64,000 nt of DNA from Massilia sp. YIM B02763. Lineage in GTDB: Bacteria > Pseudomonadota > Gammaproteobacteria > Burkholderiales > Burkholderiaceae_D. The number at the start of each line of letters is the position of its first letter. Position 1 is the first letter of the stretch. Where the stretch lies: the NCBI RefSeq assembly GCF_030412015.1, contig NZ_JASNRD010000004.1, positions 124,001 to 188,000 of the forward strand. The letters run 5' to 3'. The translations under genes and the position numbers were made by a program. Under the pieces are notes generated by a model. It had not been told where the DNA came from. It ran no database searches and was given only the letters and a program-made list of their open reading frames with translations. Shown in pieces: positions 1 to 9,037 of the stretch.

Positions 1-2
1 CT

Positions 3-884
3 CCCGCCATGGGGATGGTGCAGTCGGTGCTGGTGTCGCCCGGCGCGGCGGTCAGGCGCGGCGACGGGCTCGTCGTCCTGAGCAGTCCCGAGGTCGCGCA
101 ATGGCGCGCGGATCTCGCCGCGGCCGGCCAGCGCCTGCAGCTGGCGCGCACGGTGCGCGAGCGCGAGCGTCGGCTGTGGGAAGAGGGCATCTCGGCGCGC
201 CAGGACTTCGACGCGGCCGACAGCGCGCTGAAGGAGGCGCAGATCGCGCAGCAGGCGGCGCGCCAGCGCCTGGCCGCGCTGAACATCGACGGCGGCGCGC
301 CGTCCAGCGCCGTGACGGTGCGTGCGCCGCTGGCCGGCATCGTCGTCGAGCGGCCCGCCGTGGCGGGCATGGCGGCGGATCCGGGCAAGCCGCTGCTGAC
401 CATCGCGGACCTCGGCCGCGTCTGGATCGAGGCCGCCGTGCCGGCCGACAGCCTGGGCCAGGTGAGCGTGGGCATGCCGGCCAGCGTCAGTGCCACGGCG
501 CTGGCGCAGGAGCTCAAGGGCACCGTGTCCTTCGTGGGGCCCGTGCTGGGCGCGGCCACGCGCACGGCCGTCGCCAGGATCGTGCTGCCGAATCCCGGCC
601 TGCGCCTGCGTCCCGGCATGCTGGCGGACGTCGACCTGATGGGCCGGCAGGGCGAGGCGGCGGTCACCGTCGCCAACGACGCCCTCCAGACCATCCACGA
701 ACGCACGGTGGTGTTCGTGCGCACGCCGGCCGGCTTCGCGGCGCGTACGGTGACGACGGGCCGTTCGGACGGCCGGCGCACCGAGATCGTCGCGGGCCTG
801 GCGGCCGGCACGCCGCATGCGGTGGCCGGCAGCTTCCTGCTCAAGGCGGAGCTGGGCAAGGGAGAGGCCGACCATGACCATTGA
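3..884 (+). CDS. RND efflux periplasmic adaptor (CzcB/CusB-like), 5' end missing
   Basis: Periplasmic membrane-fusion subunit that would link a CzcA-type pump to an outer-membrane channel. The frame is open from the window edge, so the N-terminus (signal peptide, first half of the lipoyl domain) is off-window. What remains shows a lipoyl-like half (VSPGAAVRRGDGLVVL), a helical hairpin rich in Arg, Glu and Ala, the returning lipoyl half (VTVRAPLAGIV) and beta-barrel segments. The C-terminal tail ends in EADHDH, a possible metal-binding end. The stop overlaps the start of the pump gene by 11 bp, which indicates one operon. The family is clear; the metal is not. Confidence 0.9.
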   Translation, partial: PAMGMVQSVLVSPGAAVRRGDGLVVLSSPEVAQWRADLAAAGQRLQLARTVRERERRLWEEGISARQDFDAADSALKEAQIAQQAARQRLAALNIDGGAPSSAVTVRAPLAGIVVERPAVAGMAADPGKPLLTIADLGRVWIEAAVPADSLGQVSVGMPASVSATALAQELKGTVSFVGPVLGAATRTAVARIVLPNPGLRLRPGMLADVDLMGRQGEAAVTVANDALQTIHERTVVFVRTPAGFAARTVTTGRSDGRRTEIVAGLAAGTPHAVAGSFLLKAELGKGEADHDH

Positions 885-3800
885 CGCCACGGACCGATCG
901 TTCTACGGGCGGCTGATCGCCTTTTCCATCGCGCGGCGCTGGCTGCTGATGTTCGCCGCCGCCTGCCTGGCCGCGCTGGGCGTGGCCAGCTACGGGCGCC
1001 TGCCCATCGACGCGGTGCCGGACATCACCAACGTGCAGGTGCAGATCAACAGCGCCGCCGCGGGCTACTCGCCGCTGGAGGTCGAGCAGCGCATCACCTT
1101 CCCCATCGAGACGGCGATGGCCGGGCTGCCGCGCCTGGAGCAGACCCGCTCGCTGTCGCGCTACGGCCTGTCGCAGGTGACGGTGGTGTTCGAGGACGGC
1201 ACCGACCTGTACTTCGCGCGCCAGCTCGTGAACGAGCGCCTGCAGCAGGCCCGGAGCGCGCTGCCGGCCGGGATCGAGCCGGCGCTGGGACCGGCGGCGA
1301 CGGGCCTCGGCGAGATCTTTTCCTGGACCGTCGAGGCGGCGCCGGATGCGCGCAAGCGCGACGGCACGCCGTACACGCCGTCCGACCTGCGCGAGATCCA
1401 GGACTGGATCGTCGCGCCGCAACTGCGCGGCGTGCCCGGCGTCACCGAGGTGAACACCATCGGCGGCTACCTGAAGGAATACCAGGTCGCCCCCGACATG
1501 GCACGCTTGTCGGCCCTGGGCCTGTCGCTGGAGATGCTGATGCGCGCGCTGGAGCGCAACAACGGCAACGCGGGCGCCGGCTACATCGAGCGCGGCGGCG
1601 AGCAGCTGGTCGTGCGCACGCCGGGGCAACTGCGCTCGCTGGACGACATCCGCGACATCGTCGTCGATGCCGGCGCCGGCGCGCCGATCCGCGTGCGCGA
1701 CGTCGCCCAGGTCGAGATGGGCCGCGAGCTGCGCACCGGCGCCGCCACCGAGAACGGCCGAGAAGTCGTGCTGGGCGCCACCTTCATGCTGGTGGGCCAG
1801 AACAGCCGCACGGTGTCCGCCGCCGCGCGCGCCCGGCTGGAAGAGGTCAATCGCTCGCTGCCGCCGGGCGTGCGCGCGCTGCCCGTGTACGACCGCTCGG
1901 TCCTCGTCGACAAGGCGATCCGCACGGTGCGCAACAACCTCGTCGAAGGCGCGCTGCTGGTCGTCGCGATCCTGTTCCTCTTCCTGGGCAACCTGCGCGC
2001 CGCCCTGATCACGGCGGCCGTGATCCCGCTGACGATGCTGATGGTGTTCACGGGCATGCTGCAGGCGGGCGTCAGCGCCAACCTGATGAGCCTCGGCGCG
2101 CTCGACTTCGGCATCATCGTCGACGGCGCCGTCGTCATCGTCGAGAACTGCGTGCGCCGCCTGGCCCATGCGCAGGGCGCGGCGGGGCGGGCCTTGACGG
2201 CGCGCGAGCGCTTCGCCGAGGTGGCCGCGGCGGCCGCGGAGGCGCGCCGGCCGCTGCTGTTCGGCCAGCTCATCATCATGACGGTGTACCTGCCCGTGTT
2301 TGCACTGGGCGGCGTGGAGGGCAAGATGTTCCACCCGATGGCGCTGACGGTCGTGATCGCGCTGGCGGCGGCGATGCTGCTGTCCGTGACCTTCGTGCCG
2401 GCCGCTGTCGCCTTGTGCGTGACGGGGCCGGTGGCGGAGCGCGAGAACCGGCTGATGGCGCGCGCGCGCCGCTGGTATGCGCCGCTGCTCGATCGGGTGC
2501 TGCGCAACCGCCCGGTGGCGCTGGCCTTCGCCGTGCTGGCCGTGCTGCTGGGCGGCCTGCTGGCCACGCGCCTGGGCACCGAGTTCGCGCCCAACCTGGA
2601 AGAGGGCGACCTGGCGCTGCTGACGCTGCGCATCCCCGGCACCAGCCTGCAGCAGTCGGTGCAGATGCAGCAGCAGCTGGAACGCACGCTGCTGGCGCAG
2701 TTCCCGGAGATCGACCGCATGTTCGCGCGCATCGGCACGGCCGAGGTGGCGACCGACCCGATGCCGCCGAACGCCGCCGACAGCTTCATCATGCTGCGCC
2801 CGGAAAGCCAGTGGCCGCGGCCGCGCCGCACCCATGCCGAGCTGGTGGAGGCGATCCGGAAAGCGGCCGGCCGCATCCCCGGCAACGCCTACGAGTTCTC
2901 GCAGCCGATCCAGCTGCGCTTCAACGAGCTGATCTCGGGCGTGCGCAGCGACGTGGCCGTGAAGGTGTTCGGCGACGACCAGGACGCGATGATGCAGGTG
3001 GCGCGCCAGGTCGCGCAGCGCCTGGAACAGCTGGCCGGCGCGCAGGAGGTGCAGGTCGAGCAGACCGAGGGCCTGCCCACGCTGACCCTGCGGGTGGACC
3101 GCCTGAAGGCGGCCCGCTACGGCCTGAACGTGGCCGACGTGCAGGAGGCCTTCGGCACGCTGGTGGGCGGCCGCGACATCGGCCTCGTGTTCGAGGGCGA
3201 CCGCCGCTTCGCCATCACCGTGCGCCTGCCGGAAGGCCAGCGCAACGACATCGAGGTGCTGGGCCGGCTGCCGATCGCGCTGCCGGAAAAGAACGGCCAT
3301 GTGGACAGCATCCCGCTGTCGAGCATCGCCACGCTCGCCCTGGTGCCGGAAGCGAACCAGGTCAGCCGCGAGAACGGCAAGCGCCGCATCGTCGTCGGCG
3401 CCAACGTGGCCGGGCGCGACCTCGGTTCCTTCGTGGCGGACCTGCGTCGCGAGCTGGCGCAGGTGAAGCTGCCGCCCGGCACCTGGCTCGGGCTGGGCGG
3501 CCAGTTCGAGCAGCTGGAGGCGGCGGGCAAGCGCCTGGCGCTCGTCGTGCCGGCCGCGCTGGCGCTCGTGTTCGCGCTGCTGTACCTGATGTTCAACCGG
3601 CTTGCCGACGGCCTGCTGGTCTTTTCCGGCATTCCATTCGCCATGACGGGCGGCGTGGTGGCGCTGTGGCTGCGCGGCCTGCCGCTGTCGATGTCGGCAG
3701 CCGTCGGCTTCATCGCGCTGTCCGGCGTGGCCGTGCTGAACGGCCTCGTGATGCTGAGCTTCATCCGCGGCCTGCTGGATCAGGGCGTCGACGCGCGCCG

Positions 3801-4023
3801 GGCCGTGCGCGAAGGGGCCGAGGCGCGCCTGCGGCCCGTGCTGATGACGGCGCTGGTGGCATCGCTGGGCTTCCTGCCGATGGCGCTGGCGACGGGGACG
3901 GGGGCCGAGGTGCAGCGGCCGCTGGCGACCGTCGTCATCGGCGGCATCCTGTCGTCGACGGCGCTGACCCTGCTGATCCTGCCGGCGCTGGCCGACCTGG
4001 TCTACGGCCGCGCCAGGCGCTAG
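874..4023 (+). CDS. czcA: Heavy-metal efflux RND pump, CzcA/CusA family
   Basis: Inner-membrane proton-driven pump of the tripartite heavy-metal exporter, 1049 residues, the usual length for the HME family. A GGGAGAGG ribosome-binding site at 860-867 supports ATG 874; in-frame positions farther upstream lie inside the adaptor gene. The TMH4 signature DFGIIVDGAVVIVEN is at about residues 411-425 and carries the paired acidic residues for proton relay in the Zn/Co/Cd (CzcA) subgroup. Two large periplasmic loops and two sets of membrane segments are evident. No czcC-like outer-membrane gene follows, so it should lie upstream. The metal range is inferred from the signature only. Confidence 0.93.
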   Translation: MTIDATDRSFYGRLIAFSIARRWLLMFAAACLAALGVASYGRLPIDAVPDITNVQVQINSAAAGYSPLEVEQRITFPIETAMAGLPRLEQTRSLSRYGLSQVTVVFEDGTDLYFARQLVNERLQQARSALPAGIEPALGPAATGLGEIFSWTVEAAPDARKRDGTPYTPSDLREIQDWIVAPQLRGVPGVTEVNTIGGYLKEYQVAPDMARLSALGLSLEMLMRALERNNGNAGAGYIERGGEQLVVRTPGQLRSLDDIRDIVVDAGAGAPIRVRDVAQVEMGRELRTGAATENGREVVLGATFMLVGQNSRTVSAAARARLEEVNRSLPPGVRALPVYDRSVLVDKAIRTVRNNLVEGALLVVAILFLFLGNLRAALITAAVIPLTMLMVFTGMLQAGVSANLMSLGALDFGIIVDGAVVIVENCVRRLAHAQGAAGRALTARERFAEVAAAAAEARRPLLFGQLIIMTVYLPVFALGGVEGKMFHPMALTVVIALAAAMLLSVTFVPAAVALCVTGPVAERENRLMARARRWYAPLLDRVLRNRPVALAFAVLAVLLGGLLATRLGTEFAPNLEEGDLALLTLRIPGTSLQQSVQMQQQLERTLLAQFPEIDRMFARIGTAEVATDPMPPNAADSFIMLRPESQWPRPRRTHAELVEAIRKAAGRIPGNAYEFSQPIQLRFNELISGVRSDVAVKVFGDDQDAMMQVARQVAQRLEQLAGAQEVQVEQTEGLPTLTLRVDRLKAARYGLNVADVQEAFGTLVGGRDIGLVFEGDRRFAITVRLPEGQRNDIEVLGRLPIALPEKNGHVDSIPLSSIATLALVPEANQVSRENGKRRIVVGANVAGRDLGSFVADLRRELAQVKLPPGTWLGLGGQFEQLEAAGKRLALVVPAALALVFALLYLMFNRLADGLLVFSGIPFAMTGGVVALWLRGLPLSMSAAVGFIALSGVAVLNGLVMLSFIRGLLDQGVDARRAVREGAEARLRPVLMTALVASLGFLPMALATGTGAEVQRPLATVVIGGILSSTALTLLILPALADLVYGRARR

Positions 4024-4943
4024 CGCCCCGCGCCCGTATCGATGAACGCGGCGACGGCGCCCATCACGCGGCCCCGTTCGTCGCGCAGCGGCACCGCGTT
4101 CATCGTGACGTGCAGCCGGTCGCCGTCGGCGAAGCGGGCGACGAGCTCGCGGCCCCAGGTCTCCTCGCCGCTGGCGGCGGCGCGCTGCAGCGGCAGGTGT
4201 TCGGGCGCGACGGCGTCCTCGCCGTCGTACACGTCGTAGGGGCGGATGCCGGGGCCCGTCATGGAGGGACTCTCGCCCGGCGCCAGGCGCAGCAGGCGCC
4301 GGCAGGTGGCATTCGCCGTCACGTGGCGGCATTCGCGGTCGTGGGCGATGAAGATGGCGACGGGCGCCGTGTCCATCACGCTTTCCAGTTCGGCGGCGCG
4401 GCGCCGTTCGCGTTGTTCGCTGTCGCGCAGGGCGGCGGTCAGGCGATGGCGTTCGGTGATGTCTTCCACGGAGGCCGATACGCCCAGCAGCTTCTGGCTG
4501 CGGTCGAACACGGGATGGACGCTCAGGCGCCAGGTGCGTTTGTCGCCCGGGTTCGCCTCGGTGGCGCCGTCGAACACCATGCCGACGACGGGCTGGCGGC
4601 TCTGCATCACCTGGTGGAACGCGGCTTCGGACGCATCGGCCACGCCGGGCACGAGGTCGCGCAGCGTCTTGCCGATATGGTCGCCGGGCGTGAGCCCGTT
4701 GATGTCGGCCAGCAGGCTGTTGATGCGCAGGAAGCGCCCGTCGGTGTCGAACACCGCCATGCCCAGCGGCGCCTGTTCGAACAGCGATTCCAGATGCAGC
4801 ACGGTGCGCCGCAGCTCACGCGCTTCGCCGGCCAGGGCCGCGAGGTGCTGCTGTTGCCGGGCCAGTAGGATCGCGGCCAGCAAGCCCACAGGCATTAGCA
4901 TCAACAGGATCTCCGTGCTCGTGCTGGTCAAAAGCGCCCCCAC
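4020..4943 (-). CDS. Membrane-anchored tandem PAS protein without an output domain
   Basis: 307-residue sensor-like protein. One hydrophobic segment (about residues 10-28) is followed by a short coiled stretch and two PAS domains (about 50-160 and 185-300). The first has a PAC-like end (LLGVSASVEDITERHR) and the second ends at RVMGAVAAFIDTGAGR. No kinase, GGDEF, EAL or DNA-binding domain follows, so any signal must pass through a partner. It is convergent with the metal pump gene and both use the CTAG at 4020-4023 as stop codons. It may be a truncated sensor or a stand-alone PAS module. The ligand is unknown. Confidence 0.8.
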   Translation of the reverse strand: MGALLTSTSTEILLMLMPVGLLAAILLARQQQHLAALAGEARELRRTVLHLESLFEQAPLGMAVFDTDGRFLRINSLLADINGLTPGDHIGKTLRDLVPGVADASEAAFHQVMQSRQPVVGMVFDGATEANPGDKRTWRLSVHPVFDRSQKLLGVSASVEDITERHRLTAALRDSEQRERRRAAELESVMDTAPVAIFIAHDRECRHVTANATCRRLLRLAPGESPSMTGPGIRPYDVYDGEDAVAPEHLPLQRAAASGEETWGRELVARFADGDRLHVTMNAVPLRDERGRVMGAVAAFIDTGAGR

Positions 4944-5242
4944 TCCGTCATTTTTTTATTTAACAATTATAAGCATCATGCAAGCATTGGATGCAATTTC
5001 TTGATGCTTGTTATTCAAATTTGTTGCAGAGAAAGCCAGCTTAGCAAAAGTAATTTCTACAAAGAATTCACTGTTGGCAAGGAATGTTAATTCTTGGTTA
5101 TCGCTATCATCCCGTGCACGGTCATGTTAAAACCGTAATTTTACGTATAGGAAGCTATTGATTCCTGAATAATAATTGGCTTGGGCCGTCAAGAGATCGA
5201 CGTCACGATCCGGCCCGCACGACCAACCATGGAGGATGCACC
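4944..5242. promoter_or_regulatory. AT-rich divergent intergenic region
   Basis: About 300 bp between the start of the PAS protein and the GntP-type permease. It is far richer in A+T than its surroundings, as expected for two divergent promoters. I see no convincing RNA gene, repeat or small reading frame. The only clear element is the GGAGGA ribosome-binding site of the permease at 5231-5236. Confidence 0.5.
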
Positions 5243-6655
5243 TTGTCGTTCCTGATCGTCCTTGCCGCGCTGGCATTCCTGATGTTCGCCGCCTACCGCG
5301 GCTACAGCGTCATCCTGTTCGCACCGGTCGCCGCGCTCGGTGCCGTGCTGCTCACCGAGCCTGGCGCCGTCGCACCCGTCTTTTCCGGCATCTTCATGGA
5401 AAAGATGGTCGGCTTCGTCAAGCTGTACTTCCCCGTGTTCATGCTGGGCGCCGTGTTCGGCAAGGTGATCGAGCTGTCCGGCTTTTCCGAATCCATCGTG
5501 AACGCGGCGATACGCTGGATCGGCCGCGCGCGCGCCAACGCCGTGATCGTGGCCGTGTGCGCACTGCTGACCTATGGCGGCGTGTCGCTGTTCGTCGTCG
5601 TGTTCGCCGTCTACCCGTTCGCGGCCGAGCTCTACCGCCAGAGCAACATCCCGAAGCGCCTGATGCCGGGCGCGATCGCGCTGGGGGCGTTCTCGTTCAC
5701 GATGGATTCGCTGCCGGGCACGCCGCAAATCCAGAATATCATTCCCACGACGTTCTTCAAGACCACGTCGTGGGCCGCACCCGTGCTGGGTACGATCGGT
5801 TCGCTGTTCATCGTCGCGGTCGGCCTGGCCTACCTCGAATGGCGGCGCCGCGCGGCCATGGCCAAGGGGGAGGGCTACGGCACGTCGCTCGTCAACGAAC
5901 CGGAGCGCACGCAGTCCGCGGGGGCGGATCCGTCCTTGCCGCATCCGGCGCTGGCGATCCTGCCGCTGCTGACGGTCGGCGTCGTCAACTTCGCCTTCAC
6001 GCGCCTGATCCCGGCCTGGTACGGCGACGTCTACACGGTGGCGCCCGAGATCCTGCCGGGCGTGCACGCGCCGGTGACGGCCACCATCAAGACCGTCGTC
6101 GCCATCTGGGCCGTCGAGGTGGCGCTGCTGCTGGGGATCCTGCTGGTCGTCGCGACGGCCTTCCGCCGCGTCGCGGCGCGCTTCGCCGACGGTTCCAAGG
6201 CGGCCGTCGGCGGCGCGCTGCTGGCGGCCATGAACACGGCCTCCGAATACGGCTTCGGCGGCGTGATCGCGGCGCTGCCCGGCTTCATCGTCGTCGGCGA
6301 CGCGTTGAAGAGCATTCCGGATCCGCTCGTGAACGCGGCGGTGTCCGTCAGTTCGCTGGCCGGCATCACGGGGTCGGCCTCGGGCGGCATGAGCATCGCG
6401 CTGGCGGCGATGTCCGACCTGTTCATCCAGGGCGCGCGGGCCGCGCACATTCCGCTCGAGGTACTGCACCGCGTGGTGGCGATGGCCAGCGGCGGCATGG
6501 ACACGCTGCCGCACAACGGCGCCGTCATCACGCTGCTGGCGGTGACGGGGCTGACGCACCGCGAATCCTACCGCGAGATCTTCGCCGTCACCATCATCAA
6601 GACGCTGGCCGTGTTCTTCGTCATCGGCGTGTACTACGCCACCGGCCTGGTCTGA
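5243..6655 (+). CDS. GntP-family carboxylate/gluconate permease
   Basis: 470-residue inner-membrane proton symporter of the GntP family, which imports gluconate and related sugar acids or hydroxy acids. It has about twelve hydrophobic segments and the family-like stretch SFTMDSLPGTPQIQNIIPTT at about 150-170. A long hydrophilic break (about 210-235) lies between the two halves. The start is TTG: GGAGGA at 5231-5236 sits seven bases before it and no in-frame ATG is as well placed. It stands alone with no catabolic gene beside it, so the substrate cannot be assigned. Confidence 0.85.
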   Translation: MSFLIVLAALAFLMFAAYRGYSVILFAPVAALGAVLLTEPGAVAPVFSGIFMEKMVGFVKLYFPVFMLGAVFGKVIELSGFSESIVNAAIRWIGRARANAVIVAVCALLTYGGVSLFVVVFAVYPFAAELYRQSNIPKRLMPGAIALGAFSFTMDSLPGTPQIQNIIPTTFFKTTSWAAPVLGTIGSLFIVAVGLAYLEWRRRAAMAKGEGYGTSLVNEPERTQSAGADPSLPHPALAILPLLTVGVVNFAFTRLIPAWYGDVYTVAPEILPGVHAPVTATIKTVVAIWAVEVALLLGILLVVATAFRRVAARFADGSKAAVGGALLAAMNTASEYGFGGVIAALPGFIVVGDALKSIPDPLVNAAVSVSSLAGITGSASGGMSIALAAMSDLFIQGARAAHIPLEVLHRVVAMASGGMDTLPHNGAVITLLAVTGLTHRESYREIFAVTIIKTLAVFFVIGVYYATGLV

Positions 6656-6661
6656 GACGCA

Positions 6662-6693
6662 GATCCGCCCGGGCGCGCCGGCCCGAACGGATC
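6662..6693. terminator. Hairpin between convergent genes
   Basis: GATCCG (6662-6667) pairs with CGGATC (6688-6693), and CGGGC pairs with GCCCG inside it around a six-base loop. It lies just after the permease stop and before the convergent PEP-CTERM gene. There is no T-run on either side, so it is a stable hairpin that may act as a two-way transcription barrier rather than a textbook terminator. Confidence 0.4.
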
Positions 6694-6708
6694 CTCAACG
6701 ATCAACCA

Positions 6709-7305
6709 TCAACCGCGCTTGCGCCGGCGTGCCGCCATCAGGCCCAGCATGCACAGCGCCGGCACCATCATGGCAGCCGTTCCCGGTTCCGGCACCTCGG
6801 CCGCGACCGTGCTGGCGGCCGTGATCGTGAAGCTGTCGCCGGCGCGCAGGCCCGTGGTGGCGAGCAGCCAGTCGCTGCCGGCCGCAGCGCCGAACGGATT
6901 CCCGAACTGGAACTCGGCCCATTCCGGCGTGGCGAACGCGATGTTCGCGGCCTGCGGGCCGAAGCTGACGGCGCCGATCGTGCCGAAGGCCGGCGTCACG
7001 CTGCCGCTGGCCGCGAACGTGATGCCCGTCAGCGAAAAGCTGAACTGCTCGAGCGCCGCGCCGCCGATGTTGCGCACGAGGGCGTTGAACGCGAGCGGGC
7101 CGGCCAGGTCGGCTTCTTCCAGCGTGAAGCGGAAGGTGGTGGGTGCGAAGGTGGCCAGGTCGAGGTCGAACGCGACGGTACCGGCGCCGCTGTAGTCGGC
7201 GCTGGGGTTGCTGCCGCTGGCGCCCTGCAGGACGACGGCCTGGGCGCCCTGGGCCAGCGCCAGGCCGGCGGCGAGGAAGAGGGAGGCGGGAAGTTTCGCG
7301 TGCAT
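6709..7305 (-). CDS. PEP-CTERM sorted exported protein
   Basis: 198-residue exported protein with a signal peptide (residues 1-22, cleavage near AQGAQA) and a beta-rich middle. The C-terminal sorting signal reads VPEPGT, then a hydrophobic helix, then RRRKR, the hallmark of exosortase/EpsH substrates. AGGAGA sits about seven bases before ATG 7305; the longer open frame upstream is antisense noise. It begins 26 bp after the PhoX-like phosphatase on the same strand, so the two are probably one transcript. Its own role is unknown; context suggests an envelope or matrix protein made under phosphate limitation. Confidence 0.85.
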   Translation of the reverse strand: MHAKLPASLFLAAGLALAQGAQAVVLQGASGSNPSADYSGAGTVAFDLDLATFAPTTFRFTLEEADLAGPLAFNALVRNIGGAALEQFSFSLTGITFAASGSVTPAFGTIGAVSFGPQAANIAFATPEWAEFQFGNPFGAAAGSDWLLATTGLRAGDSFTITAASTVAAEVPEPGTAAMMVPALCMLGLMAARRRKRG

Positions 7306-7331
7306 GGTGGTCTCCTGTCGATGGCGCGCGC

Positions 7332-8846
7332 TCACAGCGGGCCCTTGGCCCATGGGCCGGAAATGGCGAAGGTGATGCCCGGGGTCTGGATGTTCACGAA
7401 CAGGTAGCGGCCCGTCGGGTCGAAGCAGGCGCCGGCGAACTCGTTGCCGCGGTGGTCGGCCGCGAGGCTGGCGTCCTTGCCGGCGGCGCCCAGCTGGGCG
7501 GCGCTCAGCACGACGTTGTTCTTGGCGAAGATGTAGGCGTTGCCGTCGCCCGTGATGCCCATCAGGCGCTGGCCGAAGCCGAACATGTCGGTGGTGGCGC
7601 TGGACGCGTCCTCGCAGATCAGGATCGCGTTGCGCGGGCTGATCGTGAGGTTGTCGCCCATATTGCCGACCGTCGTGTTGGGGCTCGAGTAGATGCAGGT
7701 CATCGTCTGCGCGGCCAGGTCCAGTTCCCAGATCGCGCCGCGCTGCACGCCGCCGCCGGAGGTGTCCATCACGAACATCTTCCCTTGCGCGTACCAGATG
7801 CCTTCGCCGCGGTTCATGCGCAGCGCGCCCTGCTGCCAGCCCTGCAGGAACGGGCCGGCCGCGCCCGAGATCATGGCGCCGGTGGGGCCGGCGGCATTGC
7901 CGCGGTTGGCGTCCGGGTCGGCGATGTCGACCCATTCGAGCTGGTAGGTGTCGCCGATCAGGCCGCCGGCCAGGTTGGCGTTGACGATGCCCTTGGCGCG
8001 TGCCATCTGCAGCACGCCGCCGCGCGCCAGCACGCCGTAGCCGCCCGTCTTGATGAGCGGGACGTAGCGGTAGAAGCCCGACTTGCCCGACTGGTCCTCG
8101 GTCATGTAGACGTTGCTGGTGGCCGGGTCGACGGCGGCCGCCTCGTGCGCGAAGCGGCCCATGCCGACGATCGGCTCGCCCGTCGTCTGCGTCGTCTCCG
8201 TCGATACCTCGAACACGTAGCCGTGCTTCTTGCCGGAGCCGGACAGCGCATCCGAACCGATTTCCTCGCAGCTCAGCCAGGTGCCCCAGGGCGTGACGCC
8301 GCCGGCGCAGTTGCCGTCGGTGCCGCCCAGGCTCGGCGTGACGCTGACCCAGTTCCCGTCGCGGAACAGCAGGTTCGTCGTGCCGCCGCCCAGCCGCGTC
8401 GACGCGCCGGCGCTGCTCGCGCCCGTGTCGTAGACGCCGAAGGCATTGATGAAGCGGTCCTGCGCCACGGCATGCGCCTCGTGGTTGCGCACCAGGACCA
8501 GCTCCGTGCTGCGGCCGACCTTGCGCGACAGGACCACGCCCATGCCGTCGTGGGCAGCGGGGCAGGCGTGGCCGTCGGTCATGGTGTCGCCGGTCCAGCC
8601 GAAGCTTTTATAGGTGAAGCCCGGCGGCAGCTGCAGCAGCGGCAGGCCGGTCGTCATGTCGTTGACGGGGGCGATCGGGCCGTAGGGGCTGTCGATCAGG
8701 TTGCTGGTCTTTCCTGCAGCCGAGCTGGCGGCAAGGACTTCCCGTGCCTGCAACGCGGCGAAGGCGCCGACGAAGGGCAGGGTGCCGGCGCCGGCCAGGC
8801 CCTTGAGCAGGTTGCGCCGCGACGGCGAGATGGCGTGGTTCGTCAT
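7332..8846 (-). CDS. PhoX-family (DUF839) phosphatase, Tat-exported
   Basis: 504-residue PhoX-type phosphatase-like protein; family members release phosphate from organic esters outside the cytoplasm using calcium and iron. The N-terminus carries a twin-arginine motif SRRNLLKG (residues 9-16) followed by a hydrophobic stretch ending at VLAAS. Family landmarks include PWGTWLSCEE with its cysteine, FAHEAAAVDP and VYMTEDQ. A Pho box lies about 117 bp upstream, so PhoB control in phosphate starvation is likely. The PEP-CTERM gene follows 26 bp downstream. The family call is strong; enzyme activity is inferred. Confidence 0.88.
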   Translation of the reverse strand: MTNHAISPSRRNLLKGLAGAGTLPFVGAFAALQAREVLAASSAAGKTSNLIDSPYGPIAPVNDMTTGLPLLQLPPGFTYKSFGWTGDTMTDGHACPAAHDGMGVVLSRKVGRSTELVLVRNHEAHAVAQDRFINAFGVYDTGASSAGASTRLGGGTTNLLFRDGNWVSVTPSLGGTDGNCAGGVTPWGTWLSCEEIGSDALSGSGKKHGYVFEVSTETTQTTGEPIVGMGRFAHEAAAVDPATSNVYMTEDQSGKSGFYRYVPLIKTGGYGVLARGGVLQMARAKGIVNANLAGGLIGDTYQLEWVDIADPDANRGNAAGPTGAMISGAAGPFLQGWQQGALRMNRGEGIWYAQGKMFVMDTSGGGVQRGAIWELDLAAQTMTCIYSSPNTTVGNMGDNLTISPRNAILICEDASSATTDMFGFGQRLMGITGDGNAYIFAKNNVVLSAAQLGAAGKDASLAADHRGNEFAGACFDPTGRYLFVNIQTPGITFAISGPWAKGPL

Positions 8847-8935
8847 GCTGAACTTCTCCCAAAGTCAGATGAAACGGTCATGGAGCCGGCGCGCGGCCGG
8901 CGTGGGACCGTGCTGCGGATGGCACGGTTCGATGC

Positions 8936-8980
8936 ATTAAAACAAACGAACATGTCACGCGAATGACAGCAAAATGACAA
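8936..8980 (-). promoter_or_regulatory. Pho box and -10 of the phoX-like operon
   Basis: Read on the minus strand, TTGTCAT (8974-8980), four bases, then CTGTCAT (8963-8969) match the PhoB box CTGTCAT-N4-CTGTCAT at 13 of 14 positions. A third weaker half-site GTGACAT (8952-8958) keeps the 11-bp period. Ten bases later TTTAAT (8936-8941) can serve as the -10, the spacing usual for PhoB-activated promoters, which lack a normal -35. It points at the phosphatase gene. Confidence 0.75.
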
Positions 8981-9037
8981 CATCGTGCATACGCGTGCGC
9001 CGCGTACGACGGCGGGGAGGAGAGGCTGGAAGCAGCG

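Noticed and set aside
841..4332. Minus-strand open frame of over 1100 codons opposite the metal pump gene
   Set aside because: High-GC shadow: the translation is low-complexity Arg/His/Gln/Ala-rich with no domain, while the plus strand encodes a full RND pump.
5176..7407. Plus-strand frame of 743 codons overlapping the permease and the PEP-CTERM gene
   Set aside because: It is out of frame with the permease and Arg-rich without domains; the permease with TTG start and GGAGGA site is the real gene.
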